Source: Nonomuraea basaltis (GTDB taxonomy: Bacteria; Actinomycetota; Actinomycetes; Streptosporangiales; Streptosporangiaceae). From it: a stretch of 50,964 bases of DNA. This document shows, piece by piece, positions 1-8,100 of the stretch. Both the position numbers and the translations under genes were made by a program. Under the pieces are notes generated by a model. The model had not been told where the DNA came from and ran no database searches. It saw nothing but the letters and a program-made list of their open reading frames with translations. How positions within the stretch are numbered: the first letter of the stretch is position 1; each line of letters opens with the position of its first letter. The stretch lies in contig NZ_VCJS01000084.1 in the NCBI RefSeq assembly GCF_005893125.1, forward strand, positions 1 through 50,964. The letters run 5' to 3'.

Positions 1-929
1 GCCTCGCGGCGGGTGCGTTCCGGGCGGCGGTCGTAGCGGGCCGTCGTGGCCGGGGACGAGTGGCCGACCAGAGCCTGGGCCGTTGCCAGGTCCACGCCCG
101 CGTCCAGCAGCTCGCCGATGAACGTACGGCGGAAGTCGTGGGCGGTACGGCGGGCCGCGCCCGCCGCCCCCAGCCGCCGCGCCAGGATGTCGGCGATGCC
201 CTGCCCGGTCAGCCCCACCGGGCGCCCGTCGCGCAGCCGCAGCCGCCCCGCCTTGCTGATCGGGCTGAACATCGCCCCCGGGGCGCTCCCGCGGATCGCC
301 AGCCACCGCTCCACCAGCCCGATCGCGTCCGTCGTCAGGTAGACCATGCGCTCCTTGTCCCGCTTGCCGCGCACCCGCAGCGACCGCGCCCCCGAGTCGT
401 AGTCGGCCAGCGCCAGCCCGCCGAGCTCGGCCCGCCGGCAGCCGGTGGAGTAGAGAACCGCGATCAGCGCCGCGTCGCGCACCCCGGCAGGCGAGTCGTC
501 GCAGGCGGACAGCGCCGCGCCGACCACCTCCGGCGGCACGTGGTGCCCGGCGGGCAGGCGGCTCTGCCGTACCGGAGCCAGGTCGGAGGCGCGGGCGAGT
601 TCCTCCGCGCTGGTCTGCCCGAGCCGCCACGCCTCCTTCAGCACCCGCCGCAACGCCACCAGGTGCTTGTTGACGTACGCCGCCGACCAGCCCTGATCGG
701 TGAGCATCGTCCGGATGCGCACCGTGTGCTCGTACCGCAGCAGATGCCACGGCTGTCCTGCGCCCGTGGCCGTCTCGTCGCCGGTGAGCAGGCGCGCCAG
801 CCGGTCGAGGCAGCCGCGCATGGTGCGGCGCGACTCCGGGCTGGTGAGCGAGTCGAGATAGACGTGGTACGGGTCGCGCGCCGGCTCGATCGGCGGCGCC
901 CCCAGATCTGGTACGGCAGGCAGGCTCAC
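1..929 (-). CDS. Tyrosine recombinase/integrase (3' end cut by window edge)
   Basis: This is a phage/XerD-type site-specific recombinase that cuts and rejoins DNA through a tyrosine nucleophile. The minus frame is open from the window edge to a GTG at 929, about 309 residues. An N-terminal SAM-like DNA-binding part (DPYHVYLDSLTSPESRRTM, then TDQGWSAAYVNKHL) is followed by the catalytic domain. That domain shows the first Arg in STGCRRAEL, the HxxR box in AHDFRRTFIGELLDAG, and the Tyr in VGHSSPATTARYDRR, so the catalytic set is complete. The stop codon lies off the window. The start is uncertain: GTG 929 gives a sensible N-terminus but no clear ribosome site precedes it. There is no excisionase or att site in view, so whether it belongs to an integrated element to the left, or is a solitary integrase, cannot be decided here. 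Confidence 0.9.
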   Translation of the reverse strand, partial: MSLPAVPDLGAPPIEPARDPYHVYLDSLTSPESRRTMRGCLDRLARLLTGDETATGAGQPWHLLRYEHTVRIRTMLTDQGWSAAYVNKHLVALRRVLKEAWRLGQTSAEELARASDLAPVRQSRLPAGHHVPPEVVGAALSACDDSPAGVRDAALIAVLYSTGCRRAELGGLALADYDSGARSLRVRGKRDKERMVYLTTDAIGLVERWLAIRGSAPGAMFSPISKAGRLRLRDGRPVGLTGQGIADILARRLGAAGAARRTAHDFRRTFIGELLDAGVDLATAQALVGHSSPATTARYDRRPERTRRE

Positions 930-1113
930 CTGGACGATCTTAGAAGGGTCCAGTGGGTTCGCCCAGCTTGCCGGTCCAGTCCCTTCGCAAGTGGCCTGAG
1001 GATGGAGCCTTCTCCTCGCGAGAGGGTCATCCACAGACGTGGCGGATGCGCTGGACCGTCGACGCATGCTCTGAGACGGCCCGTGGAGCGGGCCAGAACC
1101 GGGGGGCAGGCGT

Positions 1114-2292
1114 TCATCCCAGGCGGGCCACCCCGTCGAGGAGCCGGTCCACGTCGGAGCGGTCGTTGTAGTGGACCAGGCCCGCGCGCACCGCGCCGCC
1201 CGAGTCGCGGATGCCGAGCGCGCCCGTCAGCTCCCAGGCGTAGTTGTGGCCGTTCCAGACGTTCACGCCGAGCCGGGCCAGGTGCTCGGCCACCTGGCGC
1301 GGGGTGTGCCCGGCCACGTTGAAGTAGGCGGTGGCGGTGCGCCGGGCCGGCTTGCCGTACACGGTGACGTCCGGCAGCGTCTCCAGCCCTTCGATCAGCA
1401 CCGCGAACAGCTCCAGCTCGTGCTCCTCGGCCGCCGTCATCGAGGCCAGCAGGCGTTCGCGGCGGCTGCCCGTGCCCGGGACCATGGCCGCCAGGTGGTC
1501 GACGGCCGCCGTCACGCCCTCCAGGTCGGCGAAGGCCGCCGTGCCCGTCTCGAACCGCTCAGGCACCGTGCCCGGGGACGAGGCCAGCTTGTCCGGCCGG
1601 ATCGTCTCCAGCAGCGCCGGGTCGGCCACCACCGCGCCGATGTGCGGGCCCGACCACTTGTACGCGCTGGTGGCGTAGAAATCCGCGCCCAGCGCGCGCA
1701 TGTCCACCGGGCCGTGCGGGGTGGCGTGCACGCCGTCCACGTACATCAGCGCGCCCGCCCGGTGCGCCAGCTCGGCGATCGCGGGCACGTCGGGGCGGGT
1801 GCCGAGCACGTTGCTGGCCGCCGACACCGCCACCACCCTGGTGCGCTCGCCGATCAGGTCCGCGTACTGCTCGACCGGCAGCTCCCCGGTCACCGGGTCC
1901 ACCTCGGCCCAGCGGACGGTCGCGCCGGTCTGTGTCCAGGGGCGGACGTTCGCGTCGTGGTCGAGCCTGGAGACCACCACCTCGTCGCCGGGACCGGCGA
2001 TCGCCCTGGCCAGGCGGTAGGTCAGGGTGGTCATGTTCGGGCCGAGGATCACCCCGCCGGGTTGGCCGCCGACCAGGTCGGCCACGGCGGCGCGGCAGGC
2101 CGCCACGATCGCGTCGGAGCGGTGGCTGGCGGGGAAGGCGCCGCCCACGTTGCCGATCCCGCTCCGGTAGGCGTCGGAAATGGCGTCGATCACCGATCGA
2201 GGGGTCTGGGTGCCGGCCGCGCCGTCCAGATAGGCGTGGCCGTCGGTCAAGGCTGGGTACGAAGCGCGTACCGAATTAATGGGGAAAGGCAT
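1114..2292 (-). CDS. Cysteine-desulfurase-like PLP enzyme (class V aminotransferase fold)
   Basis: This is a fold-type I PLP enzyme of the SufS-like 'cysteine desulfurase-like protein' family, 392 residues. The PLP lysine is K212 in TSAYKWSGPHIG, with D186 and H189 in YVDGVHATPHG and the stacking H112 in LDHDANVRPW. The loop that carries the persulfide-forming cysteine in true desulfurases is here NVWNGHNYAWEL and has no cysteine. Desulfurase activity is therefore doubtful, and another PLP reaction on a small amino acid is possible. The ATG at 2292 is chosen because the N-terminus (MPFPINSVRASYPAL) aligns with the family; an in-frame upstream extension to 3126 is shadow sequence. It is divergent from the next gene with only 9 bp between the start codons. 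Substrate is unknown. Confidence 0.85.
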   Translation of the reverse strand: MPFPINSVRASYPALTDGHAYLDGAAGTQTPRSVIDAISDAYRSGIGNVGGAFPASHRSDAIVAACRAAVADLVGGQPGGVILGPNMTTLTYRLARAIAGPGDEVVVSRLDHDANVRPWTQTGATVRWAEVDPVTGELPVEQYADLIGERTRVVAVSAASNVLGTRPDVPAIAELAHRAGALMYVDGVHATPHGPVDMRALGADFYATSAYKWSGPHIGAVVADPALLETIRPDKLASSPGTVPERFETGTAAFADLEGVTAAVDHLAAMVPGTGSRRERLLASMTAAEEHELELFAVLIEGLETLPDVTVYGKPARRTATAYFNVAGHTPRQVAEHLARLGVNVWNGHNYAWELTGALGIRDSGGAVRAGLVHYNDRSDVDRLLDGVARLG

Positions 2293-2301
2293 GATATGTA
2301 G

Positions 2302-3354
2302 ATGCTCACCCTCAGGGACCTCAACCGCGCCACCTTGGCCCGTCAGCACCTTCTCGAACGCCACAAAGGGGACGTGGCCGACGTCGTGCGGCGGCTGGCA
2401 GGGCTGCAGGCCCAGGAGCCGCGGCCGCCGTATCTCGGGGTGTGGACGCGGCTGGAGGGCTTCGAGCGGGACGATCTGCACGCGGCGCTGCACGCGCGCA
2501 CGCTGGTGCGCGCCACCATGTGGCGAGCGACGCTGCACCTGGTGACGGCCGCGGACTTCGCCGCATTCCGTGCTCTGCTCCAGCCCGTGCTGGCCGCCGC
2601 CGCGCGGCGCTTCGAGGGGATCGATTTCGACGCCGTCGTGGCCGCCGCCGACCGGTTGCTCGCCGGGCGGCCGTACACCTTCAACGAGCTCCGGCCCCGG
2701 CTGCAGGAGGAGTTCCCCGACGCCTACGACCGGGCACTCGGGTACGCGGTCCGCATGCTCACCCCGCTGATCATGGTGCCGGCCGAGGACCGGTGGAGCT
2801 TCCCGCGCGAGCCCGCGTTCGGGCTGCCCGGCATGGAGCTCGACCCCGCACCCCGCCCGGAGACGCTCGTCGAGCGGTACCTGGCCGCGTTCGGCCCGGC
2901 CACCCCCGCCGACGTGCAGACCTGGTCGGGGCTGGGCGGCCTCAGGCCCGTCATGGCGGCCATGGACCTGGAGCGGCTCGCCGGCCCGGCGGGCAGGGAG
3001 CTGTACGACCTGCCGGACGCGCCCCGGCCGGGCGGGGACGTGCCCGCCCCCATACGGTTCCTGCCCGACTTCGACACGCTGATCCTCGGACACGCCGACC
3101 GCACCCGCGTGCTGGCCGACGAGCACAAGGGCCTGGTCAGCACCAAGAACCTGCGTATCAAAGCCGTCTACCTGGTGGACGGATTCGCCGCGGGCACCTG
3201 GCAGATCAAGCGCTCGGGCAAGAGGGCCAGGCTGCTCGTCAGCCCCTTCGCCTCGACCCCGCTCGGCCTGCTGGAGGAGGAGGGACTGCGGCTGCTGGCG
3301 TTCGCCGAGCCCGACGCCGCGTCGTTCTCACTTGAAGTGGCGGACGGAGTCTGA
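2302..3354 (+). CDS. AlkX/AlkZ-type winged-helix DNA glycosylase family protein (HTH_42)
   Basis: This 350-residue protein belongs to the winged-helix 'DNA-binding domain-containing' family (PF06224) that includes the DNA glycosylases AlkZ, YcaQ and AlkX. The family signature at the start (LNRATLARQHLLER) is followed by LAGLQAQEP, which carries the Q-x-Q catalytic motif described for AlkZ. The protein is full length for the family. AlkZ-type enzymes unhook interstrand crosslinks, for example those made by azinomycin; AlkX relatives have broader or unknown substrates. The first ATG is used. There is no room for a leader between it and the divergent gene, so transcription must begin inside the neighbour or at the start codon. 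A paralogue lies at 4867. Family assignment is firm, the repair role is inferred. Confidence 0.85.
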   Translation: MLTLRDLNRATLARQHLLERHKGDVADVVRRLAGLQAQEPRPPYLGVWTRLEGFERDDLHAALHARTLVRATMWRATLHLVTAADFAAFRALLQPVLAAAARRFEGIDFDAVVAAADRLLAGRPYTFNELRPRLQEEFPDAYDRALGYAVRMLTPLIMVPAEDRWSFPREPAFGLPGMELDPAPRPETLVERYLAAFGPATPADVQTWSGLGGLRPVMAAMDLERLAGPAGRELYDLPDAPRPGGDVPAPIRFLPDFDTLILGHADRTRVLADEHKGLVSTKNLRIKAVYLVDGFAAGTWQIKRSGKRARLLVSPFASTPLGLLEEEGLRLLAFAEPDAASFSLEVADGV

Positions 3355-3382
3355 TTTGGTTCGGGGCGGAGGTGTCACCACC

Positions 3383-4813
3383 ATGTCGCAGCTCACCGCC
3401 TTGGATGCGCAGTTCCTCCATTTCGAGACCGCCACGAACGTCGCCAACATCGCCGGTCTGGCCGTACTCGACGGCGACCTCAACCGCGCCGACCTGCAGG
3501 ACCTGCTCGAACAGCGGCTCCCGTACGTGCCCGCCTTGCGGCGCAAGCTGGCCCAGGTGCCGTTCGGGCTGGACCACCCGTACTGGGTGCAGGGGGAGGA
3601 TCTCGACCTCGACTACCACATACGCGAGATCGGCCTGCCTCCGCCCGGCGACGACCGGCAGCTCGCCGAGCAGGTCTCCCGCCTGCACGCCCGCCGCCTC
3701 GACCGCGCCCGCCCGCTGTGGGAGATCTACCTGATCCACGGCCTGTCCGGCGGCCGCATGGGCCTCTACACCAAGATCCATCATGCGGCCGTGGACGGGA
3801 TCGGCGGCGCCGACGTGCTGGCCGCGCTGCTCGACACCAGCCCCCAGCCCGCGCCGCCGCCCCCGCACGCGCCCGAGCGCGACGAGCCGCCGCCCGGGCC
3901 GGTGGAGATGGTCGCGCGCGGGCTGACCAGGCTGGCGCTCAACCCCGCCCACGCCGTGCGGTTCGCGGCCAGGGCGGTGCCGCACCTGGACGAGATCCCC
4001 GTCGTGTCCCGGATCCCGGGCAGCCGGCTCGTCTCCGGGCTCGCCCGCAAGCTCGCCGGGACCGGGCAGGCGCCGGAGCTGCCGCCGCTGCCCGCGCCCA
4101 AGACGCCGTTCAGCGGTCCGGTGTCGCAGCACCGGCGCTTCGCGTTCGTGTCGCTGCCGCTGGAGGAGATCAAGCAGGTGCGCAAGGCGTTCGGGGTCAC
4201 GGTCAACGACGTGGTCATGGCCGTGTGCGCGGGTGCGCTGCGCCGGTGGCTGGCCGCGCACGGCGGCGTACCGCGGCAGCCGCTGGTGGCGGGGGTGCCG
4301 TTCTCGTTGCGGGAGGCCGGTGTGGAGGGCGCCGGCAACCAGGTGACGATCATGACCGCGCCGCTGGCCGTGCACGTCGAGGATCCGGTCGCCCGGCTGC
4401 ACCAGGTGCGGCACGCCATGCACCGGATCAAGGACAGGTTCTCGCTGGCGCCCGCGCGGTGGCTGCGCGAGTTCAGCGAGTCGATGCCGGCCGCGCTCAT
4501 GGGGCTGGCGTCGAGGTCGGCGTTCGGGCTGGTGGGGGAGACCGTGCCGCCGATCAATTTGATCGTCTCGAACGTGCCCGGCCCGCAGTTCCCCCTGTAC
4601 GTGTGCGGCAGGCGGCTGCTGACGCACTACCCGGTCTCCGTGATCACTGACGTGAGCGGCGGGGTGAACATCACCGCCTTCTCCTACGACGGCTCGCTCG
4701 ACATCGGCGTCGTCACCGACCGGCGGATGGTCCCGGACGCGTGGGAGCTGGCCCGGCACCTGCGCGACGCCCTGGAGGAACTCCGCAACGCCGAGGCGAC
4801 CCTGCCGCAGTAG
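3383..4813 (+). CDS. WS/DGAT wax ester synthase/diacylglycerol O-acyltransferase
   Basis: This is a bifunctional wax ester synthase/acyl-CoA:diacylglycerol acyltransferase family protein (476 residues), which makes storage triacylglycerol or wax esters from acyl-CoA. The catalytic HHxxxDG motif is at residues 133-139 (KIHHAAVDGIGG). The N-terminus (MSQLTALDAQFLHFE) and the C-terminal NLIVSNVPGPQFPLYVCG block are typical of the actinobacterial enzymes. The start is ATG 3383, with GGCGGAGG just upstream; the longer in-frame start at 3332 would overlap the previous gene's end and lacks family similarity. It sits 28 bp after the first AlkX-like gene on the same strand, so the two could be co-transcribed. 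The exact acceptor alcohol is not predictable. Confidence 0.92.
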   Translation: MSQLTALDAQFLHFETATNVANIAGLAVLDGDLNRADLQDLLEQRLPYVPALRRKLAQVPFGLDHPYWVQGEDLDLDYHIREIGLPPPGDDRQLAEQVSRLHARRLDRARPLWEIYLIHGLSGGRMGLYTKIHHAAVDGIGGADVLAALLDTSPQPAPPPPHAPERDEPPPGPVEMVARGLTRLALNPAHAVRFAARAVPHLDEIPVVSRIPGSRLVSGLARKLAGTGQAPELPPLPAPKTPFSGPVSQHRRFAFVSLPLEEIKQVRKAFGVTVNDVVMAVCAGALRRWLAAHGGVPRQPLVAGVPFSLREAGVEGAGNQVTIMTAPLAVHVEDPVARLHQVRHAMHRIKDRFSLAPARWLREFSESMPAALMGLASRSAFGLVGETVPPINLIVSNVPGPQFPLYVCGRRLLTHYPVSVITDVSGGVNITAFSYDGSLDIGVVTDRRMVPDAWELARHLRDALEELRNAEATLPQ

Positions 4814-4866
4814 TGGAGCGCTTAACGCGGAACCTTCCTTGCCGCATTGGTTTCTACGCTAGGCGC

Positions 4867-5994
4867 ATGATCCTGAACCGCCGGGTGCTCAACCGCACCA
4901 CGCTCGATCGCCAGCTCCTGCTGAGCCGCTCCGCCATGTCGCCCGCCGAGGCGATCGAGCGGCTGGTCGCAGTGCAGGGGCAGGAGATCGACGCGCCGTA
5001 CATCGGGCTGTGGTCCCGCCTGGCCGCCTTCACCCAGGACGACCTGGCCGCCCTGCTGTACGGCAGGCAGGTGGTACGCGGATCCCTGCTGCGCGGGACC
5101 CAGCACCTGACGCTGGCCGGCAACTACGTGTGGATCCGGCCGCTGGTGCAGGTGATCCTCTCCAGGACCAGGCAGGCGGCGTTCGGCCGGATGATGCGCG
5201 ACGTGGACCTGGACGAGTTCGCCGCACTGGCGCGCGAGCACCTGGCGGGGCGCACGCTCACCCGCCCCCAGCTGCGCGACCTGCTGCGGCGGCGCTGGCC
5301 CGAGGCCGATCCGACGGCGCTGGGCTTCTCGGCGCAGGCGCTGGTGCCGATCGTGCACACGCCGCCGAACGGGATCTGGGGCAAGGGCGGGGCCACGCCG
5401 TTCACGCTGGCCGAGGAGTGGCTGGGAGGGCCGCTGGACGGCTCGACCCCGATGGAACGGCTGGTGGAGCGGCTGGTGGTGCGGTATCTGGCCGCGTTCG
5501 GGCCGGCGAGCGTGATGGACGTGCAGATGTGGTCGGGGCTGACGCGGCTGCGCCCGATCATGGAGGCCATGCCATTTTTACGGAATTATCAGGACATCGA
5601 GGGGCGTGTCCTCTATGACCTGCCGGACGCGCCGCTCGTCGCGGAGGACGTGCCCGCTCCCGTACGGTTCCTGCCCTGGTTCGACAACCTCATCGTCGCG
5701 TACGCCGACCGCGGCCGGCTGATGACCGCCGAGCAGCGCAAGGCGGTGTGCGTGGGCGCCGTCATCTACCCCACCTTCCTGGTCGACGGAACTGTCGGTG
5801 GCATGTGGGACCTTAAGGACGGCGTGCTGACGATCGAGCCCTTCCACCCGCTGCCCGACGGTGTGATGGAGGAGCTGGCCGCCGAGGCCACGCGCCTGAT
5901 GGCCTTCGCCCGCGTCGAGGAAGGGAGCATCACCTGGCTACCGCCCAGGCACCCGGAAGAGCCCGCCCCCGGGGGTGTCGAACAGCTCGGATAG
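4867..5994 (+). CDS. AlkX/AlkZ-type winged-helix DNA glycosylase family protein, second copy
   Basis: This 375-residue protein is a paralogue of the gene at 2302, sharing VLNRTTLDRQLLLSR, the Q-x-Q motif in LVAVQGQEIDAPYIGLWSRL, and the C-terminal blocks VRYLAAFGPASVMDVQMWSG and PVRFLPWFDNLIVAYADR. The family contains bacterial alkyl-DNA glycosylases (AlkZ, AlkX, YcaQ). ATG 4867 is chosen because similarity begins there; an in-frame ATG at 4741 lies inside the preceding acyltransferase gene. An internal stretch near 5570-5610 (ccatttttacggaattatcagg) is distinctly AT-richer than its surroundings. It follows the WS/DGAT gene after 53 bp. Activity on alkylated or crosslinked DNA is inferred from the family only. 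Confidence 0.84.
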   Translation: MILNRRVLNRTTLDRQLLLSRSAMSPAEAIERLVAVQGQEIDAPYIGLWSRLAAFTQDDLAALLYGRQVVRGSLLRGTQHLTLAGNYVWIRPLVQVILSRTRQAAFGRMMRDVDLDEFAALAREHLAGRTLTRPQLRDLLRRRWPEADPTALGFSAQALVPIVHTPPNGIWGKGGATPFTLAEEWLGGPLDGSTPMERLVERLVVRYLAAFGPASVMDVQMWSGLTRLRPIMEAMPFLRNYQDIEGRVLYDLPDAPLVAEDVPAPVRFLPWFDNLIVAYADRGRLMTAEQRKAVCVGAVIYPTFLVDGTVGGMWDLKDGVLTIEPFHPLPDGVMEELAAEATRLMAFARVEEGSITWLPPRHPEEPAPGGVEQLG

Positions 5995-6166
5995 GGGCAC
6001 CCTGCGAGGGGCGGATTCGCGAGCGCGATCTGCCCAAGGTAGCTGGACGCGTACGGAGGGTAGAATCAGTGGGTGTTGTTCCGGCCAGAGCCCGCCCACG
6101 GGCTGTCGCGTGCCTCTTAGGGGCCCGGGCCGCCGCGTGCGTCCTCGGGACCCGCACACTCACGCG

Positions 6167-6817
6167 TCAGGCCTGTGGGTCGCGCGGGGCGAATTCGCCG
6201 ATGGCGGGCTCGAGCAGGTCGAAGACCTGCCGTGCGGTCTCGGCGAGGGCGGCGGCGATCTCGTCCTCGCCCTCACCGGCCAAGGTACGGCTCTGCAGCT
6301 CACGGAAGAGCAGCCGGTCCGCCGCCGCGACCTGCGCCGCCACGGCCCGGGCGATGATCCGGGGCCGGCCGGAGCCGGCCGTTTCCGCGGCGAGCCGGTC
6401 GGCGAGGGCCTCTTCGCGCTGCTCATGGAGGTCCCGCAGGCGGGCGACCAGGGTCGGGCTGTCGGCGATCATCCTGGCGAATTCCCGTCCCGTGAAGCCG
6501 GCGACCGGATCGCGCCGCTCCAAAGCCGCCAGATACGTCCGCCGCACCGCCGCCAGCGCCGGCTCGCCGGGCGCGCGCTCCGCGACCGCCTCGGCCAGGC
6601 CCGTCACGAAGGCCTCGTGATGGTCGAGGGCCAGGTCCTCCTTGCGGGGGAAATAGTTGGTCACGGTCATCTTCGCCACTCGTGCCGCGGCGGCGATGTC
6701 GGCGATCGTCGTCCGGTCGAAGCCACGTTCCAGGAACAGTTGGGTAGCGTGGTCGGAGATGGCCTGCCGGGTCTCTCGCTTTTTCTGTTCCCTCAAGCCC
6801 AAGGTGTCGATGCCCAT
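6167..6817 (-). CDS. TetR-family transcriptional repressor
   Basis: This is a TetR repressor of 216 residues. The N-terminal helix-turn-helix spans about residues 15-60 (REQKKRETRQAISDHATQLF, then TTIADIAAAARVAKMTVTNY, then FPRKEDL). The C-terminal helical domain is of the common ligand-binding type, with no ligand clue. ATG 6817 (MGIDTLGLREQ) is preferred over the upstream ATG at 6835. It is divergent from a group 2 sigma factor gene. The 126-bp gap holds repeated TTAGGT-N3-ACCTAA operators that overlap the sigma promoter, so it probably represses both itself and the sigma factor. That is inferred from operator position only. Confidence 0.9.
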   Translation of the reverse strand: MGIDTLGLREQKKRETRQAISDHATQLFLERGFDRTTIADIAAAARVAKMTVTNYFPRKEDLALDHHEAFVTGLAEAVAERAPGEPALAAVRRTYLAALERRDPVAGFTGREFARMIADSPTLVARLRDLHEQREEALADRLAAETAGSGRPRIIARAVAAQVAAADRLLFRELQSRTLAGEGEDEIAAALAETARQVFDLLEPAIGEFAPRDPQA

Positions 6818-6839
6818 AGCGACAGTCTTCCACAAATTT

Positions 6840-6904
6840 TTAGGTTGGACCTGATTTTAGGTTGACTCTGTTTGGGGTCTGACCTAAGCTTAGGTGCGAC
6901 CTAA
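6840..6904. promoter_or_regulatory. Operator cluster TTAGGT-N3-ACCTAA over a divergent sigma-gene promoter
   Basis: Visible elements: TTAGGTTGGACCTGA at 6840-6854 (imperfect inverted repeat), a lone TTAGGT half site at 6857-6862, the perfect palindrome ACCTAAGCTTAGGT at 6882-6895, and TTAGGTGCGACCTAA at 6890-6904 (perfect arms, 3-bp spacer). A sigma-70 promoter for the + strand, TTGACT (6862-6867) and TAAGCT (6885-6890) with a 17-bp spacer, has its -10 box inside the palindrome. This is the expected layout for a TetR autorepressor that also controls the divergent gene. Binding is inferred. Confidence 0.75.
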
Positions 6905-6943
6905 TTTTCCGTGCGTCCATCCAACGCGAGCGAGGAGTGAGTT

Positions 6944-7912
6944 TTGTCCGAAGCAGCAGAGGTTCTCGAACTGGACGACACCGTCGCCGACGGCGGCACG
7001 GCCGTCGGCGCCGACTCGGTCAAGGCGTACCTGAAGGAAATCGGCCGCGTGCCGCTGCTCACCGCCGAGCAGGAGATCGACCTCGCCAAGCGCATCGAGG
7101 CCGGCCTGTTCGCCACCGAGCGGCTCGAGACGGAGCCGGGGCTGTCCGCCGAGCTACGGGCCGACCTGGAGTGGATCGCCGACGACGGCCTGCGCGCCAA
7201 GCGCCGCATGCTCGAGGCCAACCTGCGGCTGGTCGTCTCCATCGCCAAGCGCTACACCGGTCGCGGCATGCTCTTCCTGGACCTGATCCAGGAGGGCAAC
7301 ATGGGCCTGATCCGGACGATCGAGAAGTTCGACTACCGGCTCGGCTTCAAGTTCTCCACCTACGCGACCTGGTGGATCAAGCAGGCCATCACCAGGGCCA
7401 TGGCCGACCAGGCCCGCACGATCCGCATCCCCGTCCACATGGTGGAGCTGATCAACAAGGTGGCGCGGATGCAGCGCCGCCTGCAGAGCGACCTGGGCCG
7501 CGAGCCCACCCCCGAGGAGATCGCCGCCGAGACCGAGCTCGAGGTGGGCCGGGTCATCGAGGTCCAGGGCTACGGCCGCGAGCCGATCTCCCTGAGCACG
7601 CCGCTGGGTGAGGAGGGCGACAGCGAGTTCGGCGACCTCATCGAGGACACCGAGGCGGTCTCCCCGGCGGAGGCGGTCTCGTTCACTTTGCTCCAGCAGC
7701 AGCTGCACAGCCTGCTCGACCAGCTCTCGGAGCGGGAGGCGGGCGTGATCAGCATGCGCTACGGCCTGGCCGACGGCAAGCCGAGGACGCTGGACGAGAT
7801 CGGCCGCGTCTACGGCGTCACGCGGGAGCGGATCAGGCAGATCGAGGCCAAGACGATGTCCAAGCTCCGCCACCCGTCCCGCTCGCTGGCGCTGCGCGAC
7901 TATCTGAGCTGA
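6944..7912 (+). CDS. RNA polymerase sigma factor, RpoD/HrdB-like group 2
   Basis: This is a sigma-70 factor of 322 residues that directs RNA polymerase to promoters resembling those of the principal sigma factor. Region 1.2 is at about residues 20-50 (SVKAYLKEIGRVPLLTAEQE). Region 2 follows (RMLEANLRLVVSIAKRY, then LDLIQEGNMGLIRTIEKFDY, then FKFSTYATWWIKQAITRAM). Region 3 begins IRIPVHMVELINK, and region 4 ends GVTRERIRQIEAKTMSKLR. It lacks the long region 1.1 of the housekeeping factor, matching SigB/HrdA/HrdD-type group 2 factors in length. TTG 6944 is chosen because GAGGAG lies six bases upstream and MSEAAEV fits the frame. A TetR gene divides divergently and the sigma promoter is buried in its probable operators, implying ligand-triggered expression. 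A terminator follows at 7959. Confidence 0.92.
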   Translation: MSEAAEVLELDDTVADGGTAVGADSVKAYLKEIGRVPLLTAEQEIDLAKRIEAGLFATERLETEPGLSAELRADLEWIADDGLRAKRRMLEANLRLVVSIAKRYTGRGMLFLDLIQEGNMGLIRTIEKFDYRLGFKFSTYATWWIKQAITRAMADQARTIRIPVHMVELINKVARMQRRLQSDLGREPTPEEIAAETELEVGRVIEVQGYGREPISLSTPLGEEGDSEFGDLIEDTEAVSPAEAVSFTLLQQQLHSLLDQLSEREAGVISMRYGLADGKPRTLDEIGRVYGVTRERIRQIEAKTMSKLRHPSRSLALRDYLS

Positions 7913-7958
7913 TCGCACCGATCATGAGGCTTCCAGGGGGGAAGCATGGAATGCCCGG

Positions 7959-7999
7959 GGTGCCGCTCACGTGATCTTGTGGGGTGACGGCACCTTTCT
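7959..7999 (+). terminator. Intrinsic terminator after the sigma factor gene
   Basis: GGTGCCG (7959-7965) pairs with CGGCACC (7988-7994). After one bulged C the stem continues with TCAC/GTGA, and the loop is 13 nt. The stem is followed by TTTCT. A smaller hairpin, GCTTCC/GGAAGC with a 5-nt loop, lies just upstream at 7929-7945. Confidence 0.65.
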
Positions 8000-8065
8000 G
8001 GGGTGACAATGCGCCGACCGCAAAAGGCTGCGCAAACGAAAACTCAAGTCTGTCGCATTGGGCCT

Positions 8066-8093
8066 TTGACGGGCATGGCGGCTGTCCTAGATT
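8066..8093 (+). promoter_or_regulatory. Sigma-70 promoter placing +1 at the methyltransferase start codon
   Basis: TTGACG (8066-8071), a 16-bp spacer, and TAGATT (8088-8093). Seven bases later the sequence is the GTG start codon at 8101, so the transcript should be leaderless, which is common in actinobacteria. No Shine-Dalgarno sequence precedes the GTG, in agreement. Confidence 0.65.
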
Positions 8094-8100
8094 CCCCATC

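Noticed and set aside
60..1322. Long plus-strand reading frame over the integrase region
   Set aside because: The minus strand here encodes a clear tyrosine recombinase with all catalytic residues. The plus frame is Arg/Pro/Gly-rich antisense sequence typical of high-GC DNA.
2293..3126. Upstream extension of the desulfurase-like frame to 3126
   Set aside because: The added 278 residues lie antisense to the AlkX-like gene and have no protein-family character; similarity begins at ATG 2292.
6840..6904. TTAGGT repeats as IdeR/DtxR iron boxes
   Set aside because: The arms are separated by 3 bp (15-bp sites), not in the 19-bp arrangement of an iron box. A true iron box is seen at 38802 and looks different.
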